A stretch of 59,489 nucleotides of DNA from Chitinophaga pinensis (lineage in GTDB: Bacteria; Bacteroidota; Bacteroidia; Chitinophagales; Chitinophagaceae): contig CAMBDE010000004.1 of assembly GCA_945865295.1 (NCBI GenBank), forward strand, positions 1-59,489. Reading direction: 5' to 3'. This document shows positions 1-6,825 of this stretch, in pieces. Made by a program: the position numbers and the translations under genes. The notes below the pieces were generated by a model. That model ran no database searches, was not told where the DNA came from, and was given only the letters and a program-made list of their open reading frames with translations. Position 1 is the stretch's first letter. The number at the start of each line of letters is the position of its first letter.

Positions 1-14
1 AATCTGCTGAAATA

Positions 15-1490
15 ATGAAAGAAAATCGCACTATACACCTTCAGGAGGTCCTTTTTGGTTCTTCTATTAAAGCAGAATCGAGAAGGATCAGTCAACTTGT
101 TAAGCAAGGTACAATTATAAAAATAGCACCAAATCTTTATACAAGTAACATACATGATACCTCTGAGAATATTATTAAGCGTAATTGGTTCCGGATTCTT
201 GCTACCCAATATCCAAATGCATTACTAAGTCATCGAAGTGCATTGGAGTGCAAGCCAACATCCAAAGAGTGCCATATTTATTTAACATATACCTACAATA
301 AAGTTGTTAAGCTACCGGGCATGATCATCCATTTACAATCAGGTCCACCCATTTTTGAGGGTGATAATAGCTTCTTTTCTGAATTATACTTATCACAACA
401 GGCAAGGGCATTTCTGGAAAATTTTCAGCAATCTAGAAAAACAGGTGAACAATCCCGAACACTCACTAGGGAACAGATAGAAGAAAGGCTAGAGAATATC
501 ATACGGTCTAAAGGGGAGAATGGGTTAAATATTTTACGTGATAGGGCGAGGGAAATTGCACCGGCGTTGAAAATGGAAAAGGAGTTTTTAGTATTGAATA
601 AAATTATTAGTGCAATGCTAAGTACGCAACCATTAGGCATATTATCTTCAAGCGTGGGTAAAGCGCGCTCCTTAGGTGAACCTTTTGATTCAGGTAGAAT
701 TGCAATTTTTGAATTACTCTATGATGCACTTGCAGGTAATATTTACCCTGAATATGTTGATAAAAATACAAGCCGTGCTGCTTACCAGAGCTTTGCATTC
801 TTTGAAAGCTATTTTTCTAATTACATTGAAGGAACCATTTTTGACGTAGAAGAAGCTAGGCAAATCATCACCACAGAAACGCCCTTACCAGCTAGAAATG
901 AAGATTCGCACGATGTATTAGGGACTTATAAGCTAACATCTAATCCAACTGAAATGTCTATTTGTCCATCATCTCCATCTGAATTAATTGATTTGCTGTT
1001 CAGTCGTCATGCAATCCTTTTATCAGCAAGAACAAACAAAAATCCAGGACAGTTCAAAAACATAAATAATCGAGCAGGAGATACAGAATTTGTCGATTGG
1101 AAATTAGTGATGGGAACATTAAAAAAAGGATTTGATTGGTATTCAATGTTACAGGATCCATTCGCAAGAGCAATCTATATGATGTTCCTAGTAAGTGAAG
1201 TACACCCTTTTTTAGATGGCAATGGAAGGGTTGCAAGAGTAATGCTGAATGCAGAACTTTCAAATATGAAATTATCTAAGATTATTATTCCTACTGTTTA
1301 TCGGGAGGACTATGTTGGGGCATTAAGAAAACTAACACGTCAGAATGATCCTGACCCATACATACGTGTGATGCTAAAGGGATATGAATTCAGTTCCACT
1401 ATCCATGGAGAAGATAACTTTGAAATGGAAAAATATTTGATTTCCTGCGATGCTTTCAAGGAACCAAAATACGGCAAGCTGCATTTTTAA
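15..1490 (+). CDS. AbiEi-like winged-helix / Fic domain fusion protein
   Basis: The C-terminal half is a Fic domain. The core motif HPFLDGNGRVAR lies at about residues 397-408, which is the signature of enzymes that transfer AMP (or a related phosphoryl group) to a protein hydroxyl. An upstream SNYIEG at about residues 268-273 fits the (S/T)xxxE(G/N) inhibitory helix motif, so this resembles a self-inhibited Fic protein with the helix on the N-terminal side. The first roughly 80 residues resemble the winged-helix N-terminus of AbiEi-type antitoxins (short helical start, QLVKQGTIIKIAPNLYTS wing, then SHRSAL). The frame stays open to base 3, so the true start could lie outside the window. The gene stands alone: the next gene converges on it. 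Fic function is confident; the target, and whether it acts as a toxin, regulator or defence protein, are inferred only. Confidence 0.85.
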   Translation: MKENRTIHLQEVLFGSSIKAESRRISQLVKQGTIIKIAPNLYTSNIHDTSENIIKRNWFRILATQYPNALLSHRSALECKPTSKECHIYLTYTYNKVVKLPGMIIHLQSGPPIFEGDNSFFSELYLSQQARAFLENFQQSRKTGEQSRTLTREQIEERLENIIRSKGENGLNILRDRAREIAPALKMEKEFLVLNKIISAMLSTQPLGILSSSVGKARSLGEPFDSGRIAIFELLYDALAGNIYPEYVDKNTSRAAYQSFAFFESYFSNYIEGTIFDVEEARQIITTETPLPARNEDSHDVLGTYKLTSNPTEMSICPSSPSELIDLLFSRHAILLSARTNKNPGQFKNINNRAGDTEFVDWKLVMGTLKKGFDWYSMLQDPFARAIYMMFLVSEVHPFLDGNGRVARVMLNAELSNMKLSKIIIPTVYREDYVGALRKLTRQNDPDPYIRVMLKGYEFSSTIHGEDNFEMEKYLISCDAFKEPKYGKLHF

Positions 1491-1550
1491 GTATGTTTTT
1501 CTTAATACCATTTTAGTCTGTTTAATCATATTCCGACGAAACGACTTTAT

Positions 1551-1571
1551 ATTAGTGTGGACCACACTAAT
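1551..1571. promoter_or_regulatory. 21-bp perfect palindrome, copy 1
   Basis: Ten-base arms (ATTAGTGTGG and its exact complement) surround one central A. An identical copy lies at 52934-52954. With a single-base centre it cannot form a normal RNA hairpin loop, so a dimeric protein-binding site is more likely than a terminator. This copy lies between the convergent Fic gene and the 148-residue gene, which is an odd place for an operator. Confidence 0.6.
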
Positions 1572-1668
1572 TATAGGGTATTTTACAATTGATTATCAGC
1601 TAGTTAGGTTTCAAATACGCACCAAATTGCACACCGGATATGTTCTTTCAAAAGTGGCAAAGTCTAAT

Positions 1669-2115
1669 TTATTGAACAACATCCAAATATGGTAGACAAC
1701 AGTTCATAATACTTCCATTCTTAAATCCAACATTAGATACTATTTTTCCAGGCAATATAATCCCTTTATACAAATAATCATCTGTGCAAAGTATTGTAAA
1801 ATCAATATGATTCCCTTCTGAATTTACATTCCACGCATGGCTTATTTTATAACCAGATTTTTTGTTTACAATAACTCCTTCGACGTATTGATATCCAATA
1901 TAAGTTTTTTGAATAGCATTCCGATAACACGATTGAGCTTTCATTTTGTTACTCTTTTTTGGAGGTGGAAATACATCAAAAATTTCTCCCACCTGATGAA
2001 GAATTTTTTCTGAGTATTTGACTTTTAGATTATTAATTACATTGGGAGGATAAAATGAATTTAATTCATTAAATCTTTGCTGGTACTCATCGTCTCTTAA
2101 AAATGAAATTTTCAT
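1669..2115 (-). CDS. small protein with possible Cys-His-Asp (papain-like) triad
   Basis: A 148-residue protein of unknown function. The visible pattern is a cysteine in QSCYRNA, then YQYVEGVIVNKKSGYKISHAWN, then an acidic residue in HIDFTI. The order Cys ... HAW(N) ... Asp is what one sees in small papain/transglutaminase-fold proteins of phages and plasmids, but I cannot prove that fold. It is the last gene of the run downstream of the integrase, 112 bases after its upstream neighbour, so it may have its own promoter. It converges on the Fic gene. Probably cargo of the mobile element. Confidence 0.6.
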   Translation of the reverse strand: MKISFLRDDEYQQRFNELNSFYPPNVINNLKVKYSEKILHQVGEIFDVFPPPKKSNKMKAQSCYRNAIQKTYIGYQYVEGVIVNKKSGYKISHAWNVNSEGNHIDFTILCTDDYLYKGIILPGKIVSNVGFKNGSIMNCCLPYLDVVQ

Positions 2116-2227
2116 GATATAATTATTTTTTAAATTGAATCGGAATTATCAGATGTGATCAAAATAATCCAGACATAATATTATTGATGTGTGAGGAAGC
2201 TTGTTTCTATTAGTAAATTTTGGGTAT

Positions 2228-2740
2228 TTATATAAAAAATGGCCTTCGTTTAAAGAAATGAAACACAGCCTCATCATTTACAAAGCGTTCCATAACCTGC
2301 ACTGCATTTGCAAAAGGCTGTTTGAACATCCCGGACCATTCTTCGCGGTTTCTGAGCCATTCAATGACCAATTCTTTTAATCTTCCTCGTAGTACAAAGT
2401 CATTCATCGATTTCTCCTTTGATACATTGTAAAAAATATAATCAATAGAAGAGAATGACTTATAGATTGCTGGAAACCCTGGAATGTCAATTTTTGCAAA
2501 CAAAACTTGATTATCAATAGAATTAAACATAGTGAGTATTTCAATCTCTAATGCCGCTTCGTTGTTGGCAATAATTAGCAGTATTTCAGTTCGGATTGCA
2601 GAAATGATATTATGGTAATCATCTAGTTTTGAATCTACTTGGCTGAGGGATCGCATATGCCTTTCCCTGATTTGTTGTAATTCATCATAATTTGAGTCAG
2701 CATCTAAACGAAATGAATTAAGTTGTTCTAATTGTTCCAT
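2228..2740 (-). CDS. hypothetical protein, helical N-terminus
   Basis: A 170-residue protein that I do not recognise. The first 60 residues are rich in Glu, Gln, Leu and Arg with a heptad-like spacing, suggesting a helical or short coiled-coil segment. The remainder is mixed and soluble, with no signal peptide or membrane segment. It follows the zinc-ribbon gene by 21 bases and is probably co-transcribed with it from the integrase side. No function is assigned. Confidence 0.55.
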   Translation of the reverse strand: MEQLEQLNSFRLDADSNYDELQQIRERHMRSLSQVDSKLDDYHNIISAIRTEILLIIANNEAALEIEILTMFNSIDNQVLFAKIDIPGFPAIYKSFSSIDYIFYNVSKEKSMNDFVLRGRLKELVIEWLRNREEWSGMFKQPFANAVQVMERFVNDEAVFHFFKRRPFFI

Positions 2741-2761
2741 AATATTTAATTAATTGGTTTT

Positions 2762-3181
2762 TTAGAATTTAGAGAAAACTACTTCCTTTTGAATTAAATT
2801 TTCAACAAGCCTGCTTACAATGACTTCTTTTATTTCTTGGTAAATAAGCTCACTTGGTATATAATCTGACACAAAATCATTGTAATCCTTTTCAGAATCC
2901 AAGGTGCCCCTTTCACTAATTCCACCTACATATTCAATTCTAAAACAGCCGAATGGAATTTCATTCTTGATTTCTTGGTAGATTAAATTACTAAACTCAA
3001 AACCTTTTAATTCGTCAATTTTTAAAGGGATTTGATTTTCATCTTTTTTTATAAAAATTCCCCAATAATAGCCACAATCATGACATCTTTTATTATTTTC
3101 ATGATCTGAAGAATGAAAATTTTGAACAAAATTCTCGCTTTCACATCTTGGACATATACCGTCAATACTTATACTTACCAT
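2762..3181 (-). CDS. zinc-ribbon protein
   Basis: A 139-residue protein with an N-terminal zinc ribbon: CPRC at about residues 10-13 and CHDC at about residues 33-36, a CxxC-x(19)-CxxC arrangement ending in GYYWG. The rest is an acidic alpha/beta domain of no recognised family. The gene starts 5 bases after the stop of the 50-codon gene upstream, so translational coupling is likely. A nucleic-acid-binding or accessory role in the element is plausible but is inference from the ribbon alone. Confidence 0.65.
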   Translation of the reverse strand: MVSISIDGICPRCESENFVQNFHSSDHENNKRCHDCGYYWGIFIKKDENQIPLKIDELKGFEFSNLIYQEIKNEIPFGCFRIEYVGGISERGTLDSEKDYNDFVSDYIPSELIYQEIKEVIVSRLVENLIQKEVVFSKF

Positions 3182-3186
3182 GTTAT

Positions 3187-3339
3187 TTATTTTTTTGTTT
3201 TATTTTTTAATTGAAATTTAAGCCTGACCTCATCCTCTAAATACAATTTCATGGGACTAGCGGTACTATAGTGTGGATTTTTTTTCTCAATAACATGTAG
3301 ATTAATTAGTTGATTTTCCTCAATTTTATACTCATTCAT
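3187..3339 (-). CDS. 50-residue hypothetical protein
   Basis: An ATG at 3339 opens 50 codons ending in TAA at 3187-3189. The product starts MNEYKIEENQLINLHVIEKK and ends in a lysine-rich tail (KFQLKNKTKK). The start lies 3 bases after the TGA of the 49-residue gene and the stop lies 5 bases before the zinc-ribbon ATG, the spacing expected of a coupled operon. No frame disruption is visible. No family recognised; the case for it being real rests on the spacing and codon pattern. Confidence 0.5.
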   Translation of the reverse strand: MNEYKIEENQLINLHVIEKKNPHYSTASPMKLYLEDEVRLKFQLKNKTKK

Positions 3340-3342
3340 TAA

Positions 3343-3492
3343 TCAAGTTTTACAAATAATAAAACCACCTTTATTTTCCCCGCTAAAGGGATATTTAGTA
3401 GCCAATTCTAATGCTTTTTTATACTCATGCTCAGTAATTAACTTAATAACCTGAACTCGATATTTTTCTATGGTAGTTTGTTTTATATTCAT
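3343..3492 (-). CDS. 49-residue hypothetical protein
   Basis: The ATG at 3492 (product beginning MNIKQTTIEKYRVQVIKLI) is preferred over a longer frame that starts inside the integrase gene, because it begins 1 base after the integrase stop codon (3494-3496). The product is largely helical (EHEYKKALELATKYPF resembles a tetratricopeptide-like helix pair, too short to call) and ends GGFIICKT. Immediately followed by the 50-residue gene. Function unknown; probably coupled to integrase translation. Confidence 0.5.
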   Translation of the reverse strand: MNIKQTTIEKYRVQVIKLITEHEYKKALELATKYPFSGENKGGFIICKT

Positions 3493-3493
3493 T

Positions 3494-4807
3494 TTAAATA
3501 AGAATTTTATTTTCACTTGATACTGCATATCTTTCATTCCATATCCCATCTAATTTGTCTGCATATTGATCTGGAGACACTTTGATATATCGCATAAAAG
3601 ACTTGTGCGACTTATGCCCACTAATCGACATAATTATTAATGGATCGGTTCCTTTAATGATCTCGTTCGAACAAAAACTGCGGCGGCTGGTATGGGTTTG
3701 AAGAAAAGAAAATTTCATTGCAACTATTTCTTTAAGCTCTCGACCATAAGTCACTTGTCTAATAAATGGAACGTGGAGACATGGTAGTTTCTCTCCTACT
3801 AGTTTAATGATTCGGTTAAACTCATTATTTTTTGGTACCTTAGGCAAAGCATTGTTATACTTCTTCAATATGGTATTAACAACCGGATGAATGGGAATGG
3901 TAACTTTTCCTCCAGTTTTCTTTTGAACAAATTCAAGCCGATTATTTCTAATAGCAGATGGATCAATGGTTGAATAGTCTGAAAAACGCATTGCTGTAAA
4001 GCACCCAACTACAAACACATCGCGAACTTGCTCATGGATTGGGTCATCAAAATCTTTTATCTCTAGAAGTTGTAATATTTCACTTTCAGTCAGATAAATA
4101 CTATCTGTTTCTTCACGACGGGTATCAAATTCTAATTCGATCATTTTAGCAGCAGGAATTTTCTTTAGTTTAACCGCGTACTTAATAATCTGCAAAAGAT
4201 CCATCATGGCTTTTGCATGCGTATTCATTGCAAATTCTTCATCAATGATTAGAAAGTCGCTAAACTTATCGATGTCGCTTTGTGAAAAATCTTTTAATGA
4301 TAAAATCTTTTTTGTTTGCTCTTGAAATTTCAACAAATACCCCTTAGTGGTTCTATAAGACCCTATTGATGTAGGCTTTAGCTTTTGACGCTTTGGGGAT
4401 AGCCTCACTCCAGATTCACAATCTTGAATAAACTGATCCAAGAATCCAATAAGGGTTTCTTTTGGTTGATAAAACTTAGCTACAGGTTCCCCTTTTTTGC
4501 GATCTGGACGGTCAACTAATGCGGTTAATTTAGATTGCAGTTCAATAAAGTTCATTTTAGATTTTCCATTTTTATATTGATCTAATAAAGTTAAGATGTC
4601 AATCTCTAGCTCCTTTAGTCTTTGGATAAGAAGTGTCGTTGTAGACTTGCCTATATAGGATTTGACAAAACACTTCTTTCTATCCCAATGATCCGTTTCT
4701 ACACTTCTGCCAGTGTATAAAAATATACTTACTCCGCTTACTGAAATTTTTGCGCGAATGCTACTTACTTTTTGTTTTGGTCTAGCCAATGAAAATGAAA
4801 TACTCAT
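3494..4807 (-). CDS. tyrosine recombinase / phage-type integrase
   Basis: A 437-residue site-specific recombinase of the Bacteroidota element type. An N-terminal arm-binding domain (about 1-100) is followed by a SAM-like core-binding domain (about 115-215) and the catalytic domain (about 230-425). The catalytic residues are visible: Arg in FTAMRFSDY, Lys in KKTGGKVTIPI, HTSR as the His-x-x-Arg box, His in SGHK, and the nucleophilic Tyr in MRYIKVS. The length is normal for the family. It should cut and join the ends of the integrated element. It is followed at once by two very short genes and a zinc-ribbon gene, suggesting one transcript. The attachment sites could not be located by eye. Confidence 0.93.
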   Translation of the reverse strand: MSISFSLARPKQKVSSIRAKISVSGVSIFLYTGRSVETDHWDRKKCFVKSYIGKSTTTLLIQRLKELEIDILTLLDQYKNGKSKMNFIELQSKLTALVDRPDRKKGEPVAKFYQPKETLIGFLDQFIQDCESGVRLSPKRQKLKPTSIGSYRTTKGYLLKFQEQTKKILSLKDFSQSDIDKFSDFLIIDEEFAMNTHAKAMMDLLQIIKYAVKLKKIPAAKMIELEFDTRREETDSIYLTESEILQLLEIKDFDDPIHEQVRDVFVVGCFTAMRFSDYSTIDPSAIRNNRLEFVQKKTGGKVTIPIHPVVNTILKKYNNALPKVPKNNEFNRIIKLVGEKLPCLHVPFIRQVTYGRELKEIVAMKFSFLQTHTSRRSFCSNEIIKGTDPLIIMSISGHKSHKSFMRYIKVSPDQYADKLDGIWNERYAVSSENKILI

Positions 4808-4858
4808 TATATATATATTTTAGTTAAGTGTCTTTAAAGAATCAATTATGCACGATAA

Positions 4859-5041
4859 TTAGGTATCTAAAAATGGAAAGTTTTCTTCTGCATCTTCTTT
4901 CCCATATGCTGCCATACTTAAGACGTATCTCATACCAGCTAACATTCCGCTATTAAAACCATGCTCCCAGCTTCGGTTATTACCTTTTATTAAATCTTTC
5001 ACCTCTTCTGGATACAATTCTTCAATACGTTTTCTATTCAC
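4859..5041 (-). CDS. small element protein, N-terminus probably frameshifted
   Basis: As it stands, a GTG at 5041 opens 60 codons, product beginning (V)NRKRIEELYPEEV. The pattern SWEHGFNSGMLAGMRYVLS is typical of small Bacteroidota phage/plasmid proteins of unknown role. The same frame stays open upstream without an ATG. An ATG at 5149-5151 followed by eight A bases is out of frame by one; with nine or six A bases it would give a continuous 97- or 96-residue protein starting MKKKDIIFEV. So the gene is either truncated, frameshifted, or read by slippage. It lies 51 bases upstream of the integrase start. Confidence 0.55.
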   Translation of the reverse strand: MNRKRIEELYPEEVKDLIKGNNRSWEHGFNSGMLAGMRYVLSMAAYGKEDAEENFPFLDT

Positions 5042-5161
5042 TTTGGATCCTTTTATATGATCATTTTTTGGGGATGAACGTGCATACCAAACGAGCTCGA
5101 AGTATTTTCTCTCTAAGTTTTTTACTTCAAAAATGATGTCTTTTTTTTCATATTTATAAAA

Positions 5162-5190
5162 AGCGGATACTCGCCGCTCCGAGTTTTTTT
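5162..5190. terminator. overlapping hairpins, two-way terminator or attenuator
   Basis: On the plus strand ACTCG (5169-5173) pairs with CGAGT (5180-5184) and runs into T7. On the minus strand AGCGG pairs with CCGCT (bases 5162-5166 and 5174-5178) and runs into TTTTT. The two stems share bases and cannot form together. The site lies just downstream of the excisionase-like gene and upstream of the small gene and integrase, so it may limit read-through between them. Confidence 0.5.
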
Positions 5191-5195
5191 ATTTA

Positions 5196-5477
5196 TTAAT
5201 TATTTTTGCTACTCAAATAATTGACTATAGAAGACTTCAGAAATCGATATTTTGCACCACTTTTCTGACCCACTACCTTACCCTCTAAGAACAGCTTAGT
5301 CATCGTCTGCTCACTTAGCTTCAGTAGCTCTGCAGCCTGTTTTCTATCGAGTACTTCATCTTTAAAACCTTCACCTAGCATCGGGCTTTGCAAGATTAAT
5401 TGAACTTCATTTCTGACAACTGTTGACATTAAATCAACTAAATCATCCATACTTACAGTTACGATTCTTGTTTGCAT
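5196..5477 (-). CDS. excisionase-like helix-turn-helix DNA-binding protein
   Basis: A 93-residue protein whose C-terminal half is a MerR/Xis-type winged helix: DRKQAAELLKLSEQTMTKLF, then a VGQKSGAKYRFLKSSIVNYL wing and recognition segment. This is the helix_turn_helix_17 type found as excisionase or transcription factor beside Bacteroidota integrases. The N-terminal 40 residues are helical and may mediate oligomerisation. A TTTGAAA-N8-TTTCAAA site lies 20-41 bases upstream of the start, so it may be autoregulated. It is followed by overlapping hairpins before the integrase side. Confidence 0.8.
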   Translation of the reverse strand: MQTRIVTVSMDDLVDLMSTVVRNEVQLILQSPMLGEGFKDEVLDRKQAAELLKLSEQTMTKLFLEGKVVGQKSGAKYRFLKSSIVNYLSSKNN

Positions 5478-5496
5478 TTTAAATAGTTTTATTTGT

Positions 5497-5518
5497 TTTG
5501 AAATATTTTTTTTTCAAA
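5497..5518. repeat. TTTGAAA-N8-TTTCAAA operator-like site 1
   Basis: Inverted 7-base arms with an 8-base AT spacer, located just upstream of the excisionase-like gene. The same architecture recurs twice upstream of the 191-residue gene (6140-6161 and 6167-6188), indicating a shared regulator inside the element. Confidence 0.55.
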
Positions 5519-5536
5519 GTTTTTAAGCAAAAAAAA

Positions 5537-6112
5537 TTACCCCGCTATCATCCCATATGTATCAATATATAGATCTTTGATTTTAGCTTTAATTTCATTC
5601 TCTGCATTTTTAATGGTTTTATGGTCATATTTGCCATTTTTGAACATCAAATTGGAAGTATTGCCAAGGCTTAGAGAAAATTTCAAAACCTTCTTTCCGG
5701 AATCATCAATCCAATAGCCGCGCATAACGGAATACTTGTGTTCATTGTTTGAACTCTTATTAACACTCACAATTGTATCTGGCTGAATAAGCTGTCTGAG
5801 TCTAGAAATTTGTATTCGAGATATCTTAAACAACCTATTCAATTGATTAATTGTATAAATAGTCATGGTGTTACTTGATCCTTTGATCTCGCCATAATAG
5901 TTTTCTCTATAAACATCTTTCAACCTTTGCAATTCCTTCAAAAAAAGCGAATTCTCCACATCCCGAATCGTTTCAGCCTGAAACCCATCAAAATTTAAAA
6001 AATCTTCTGTTTTTTTATCATGATCATCCTGACTCTCCCCCATCGCTGCAAAAGGGAAAAAGAAAGCATATTTTGCCATTAATACAGTTGATATTGTTAA
6101 TATAGAAATCAT
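5537..6112 (-). CDS. hypothetical element protein with possible HTH
   Basis: A 191-residue protein not recognised as a family. A segment IYTINQLNRLFKISRIQISRLRQL (about residues 95-118) has the spacing of a helix-turn-helix, followed by a basic alpha/beta region and a C-terminal helical part (KTIKNAENEIKAKIKDL). The first 25 residues are hydrophobic (MISILTISTVLMAKYAFFFPF), which may be a mis-set start; internal ATG codons at 6079 and further down could serve. Two operator-like repeats lie 28-76 bases upstream of the start. A regulator of the element is the most economical guess, from context only. Confidence 0.55.
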   Translation of the reverse strand: MISILTISTVLMAKYAFFFPFAAMGESQDDHDKKTEDFLNFDGFQAETIRDVENSLFLKELQRLKDVYRENYYGEIKGSSNTMTIYTINQLNRLFKISRIQISRLRQLIQPDTIVSVNKSSNNEHKYSVMRGYWIDDSGKKVLKFSLSLGNTSNLMFKNGKYDHKTIKNAENEIKAKIKDLYIDTYGMIAG

Positions 6113-6139
6113 TTTTTTGTTATTGGTTCACAAAAATAC

Positions 6140-6161
6140 TTTGAAATATTTTAATTTCAAT
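6140..6161. repeat. TTTGAAA-N8-TTTCAA(t) operator-like site 2
   Basis: Same arm sequence and 8-base spacer as site 1, with the last base of the right arm changed. Separated by 5 bases from site 3; both lie in the promoter region of the 191-residue gene. Confidence 0.5.
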
Positions 6162-6166
6162 ACATA

Positions 6167-6188
6167 TTTGAAAGTATTTTTTTTCAAA
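6167..6188. repeat. TTTGAAA-N8-TTTCAAA operator-like site 3
   Basis: Perfect 7-base inverted arms with an 8-base spacer. It forms a tandem pair with site 2, centre-to-centre 27 bases. The remainder of the 264-base gap 6113-6376 shows a C-rich patch (about 6255-6330) but no gene. Confidence 0.55.
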
Positions 6189-6376
6189 CCATATGATTTT
6201 GTTACAATCTATTGATTATCTATATGTTATAATCATATTCAATAATCTACTCTTCACACCTCCCTGCCTGTAAGTATCCCATATCCCCCAGGTCGGAGTC
6301 CCAATCCCCTATATGGATAACCCTACCGTACACCAAATTTTGAGTCAAAGTTGGCATTTCAGAATGTATCCCAAAC

Positions 6377-6565
6377 CTATTTTGTAGTTGTATTGCGTGA
6401 TGAGTTCTTCAGCTCCTGAATTAAATTCCTAAAAAAATCCGAGATAGAAAGATTTGATTGTAAAATGTGCTGTTCTATAAATGCCCTATCTGCATTCGTA
6501 ACTCGAATCCTGATGAAGTTTTCTAATAGTTCTGGTTTCAAATTACTTTGATGATTTAAACGCAA
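6377..6565 (-). CDS. ribbon-helix-helix / MobC-like small protein
   Basis: A 62-residue protein with NFIRIRVTNADRAFIEQHIL followed by SISDFFRNLIQEL, the beta strand then two helices of a ribbon-helix-helix fold as in MobC-type relaxosome proteins. The start is a TTG at 6565, inside the preceding gene by 23 bases, so translation is probably coupled. It is a diverged paralogue of the upstream 63-residue protein. No relaxase is seen in the window, so a mobilisation role is not established; a regulator is equally possible. Confidence 0.55.
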   Translation of the reverse strand: MRLNHQSNLKPELLENFIRIRVTNADRAFIEQHILQSNLSISDFFRNLIQELKNSSRNTTTK

Positions 6566-6734
6566 CTAAGGCTGGAAAATTATTTGCTGCATAAAAATGC
6601 AAGGATCTACGCACATGTTCGCTAATATTTGAATAGTCTGACGCATTTATTTGCTCTATAATTTTAAATTCTTGCGGGGTAAGTCGTAAGCGAATGAATT
6701 TTGATCTTTTAGGTTTTGTTTTATTCATATCCAT
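6543..6734 (-). CDS. ribbon-helix-helix / MobC-like small protein
   Basis: A 63-residue basic protein: KRSKFIRLRLTPQEFKIIEQ then SNISEHVRRSLHFYA, a clear ribbon-helix-helix pattern with Arg/Lys in the DNA-contacting strand. It overlaps the next gene by 23 bases. Divergent to the primase-helicase gene with about 90 bases between their chosen starts, so it may bind and control that shared promoter or act at the replication origin. MobC family membership is suggested only by the sequence pattern. Confidence 0.6.
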   Translation of the reverse strand: MDMNKTKPKRSKFIRLRLTPQEFKIIEQINASDYSNISEHVRRSLHFYAANNFPALVAFKSSK

Positions 6735-6768
6735 ATTGTTTATATATAAATATCAAGAAAAACTAAAA

Positions 6769-6776
6769 TATTTTTG
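6769..6776 (+). promoter_or_regulatory. candidate Bacteroidota -7 box
   Basis: TATTTTTG matches TAnnTTTG, the Bacteroidota -7 consensus, 50 bases before the preferred start of the primase-helicase. No well-placed -33 TTTG was found, so this is weak. Confidence 0.3.
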
Positions 6777-6825
6777 TTTTGGAATACTTTTTCTAAAGTC
6801 CTACATATTTATTAATAAAAATATT

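Noticed and set aside
1551-1571. Palindrome as a rho-independent terminator
   Set aside because: One-base centre and no T-run; a DNA-level binding site fits better.
6377-6734. Mobilisation (relaxosome) function
   Set aside because: Ribbon-helix-helix pattern only; no relaxase or oriT seen in the window.
6694-6825. N-terminal extension of the primase-helicase
   Set aside because: AT-rich, overlaps the divergent RHH gene, not protein-like; the ATG at 6826 is a better start.
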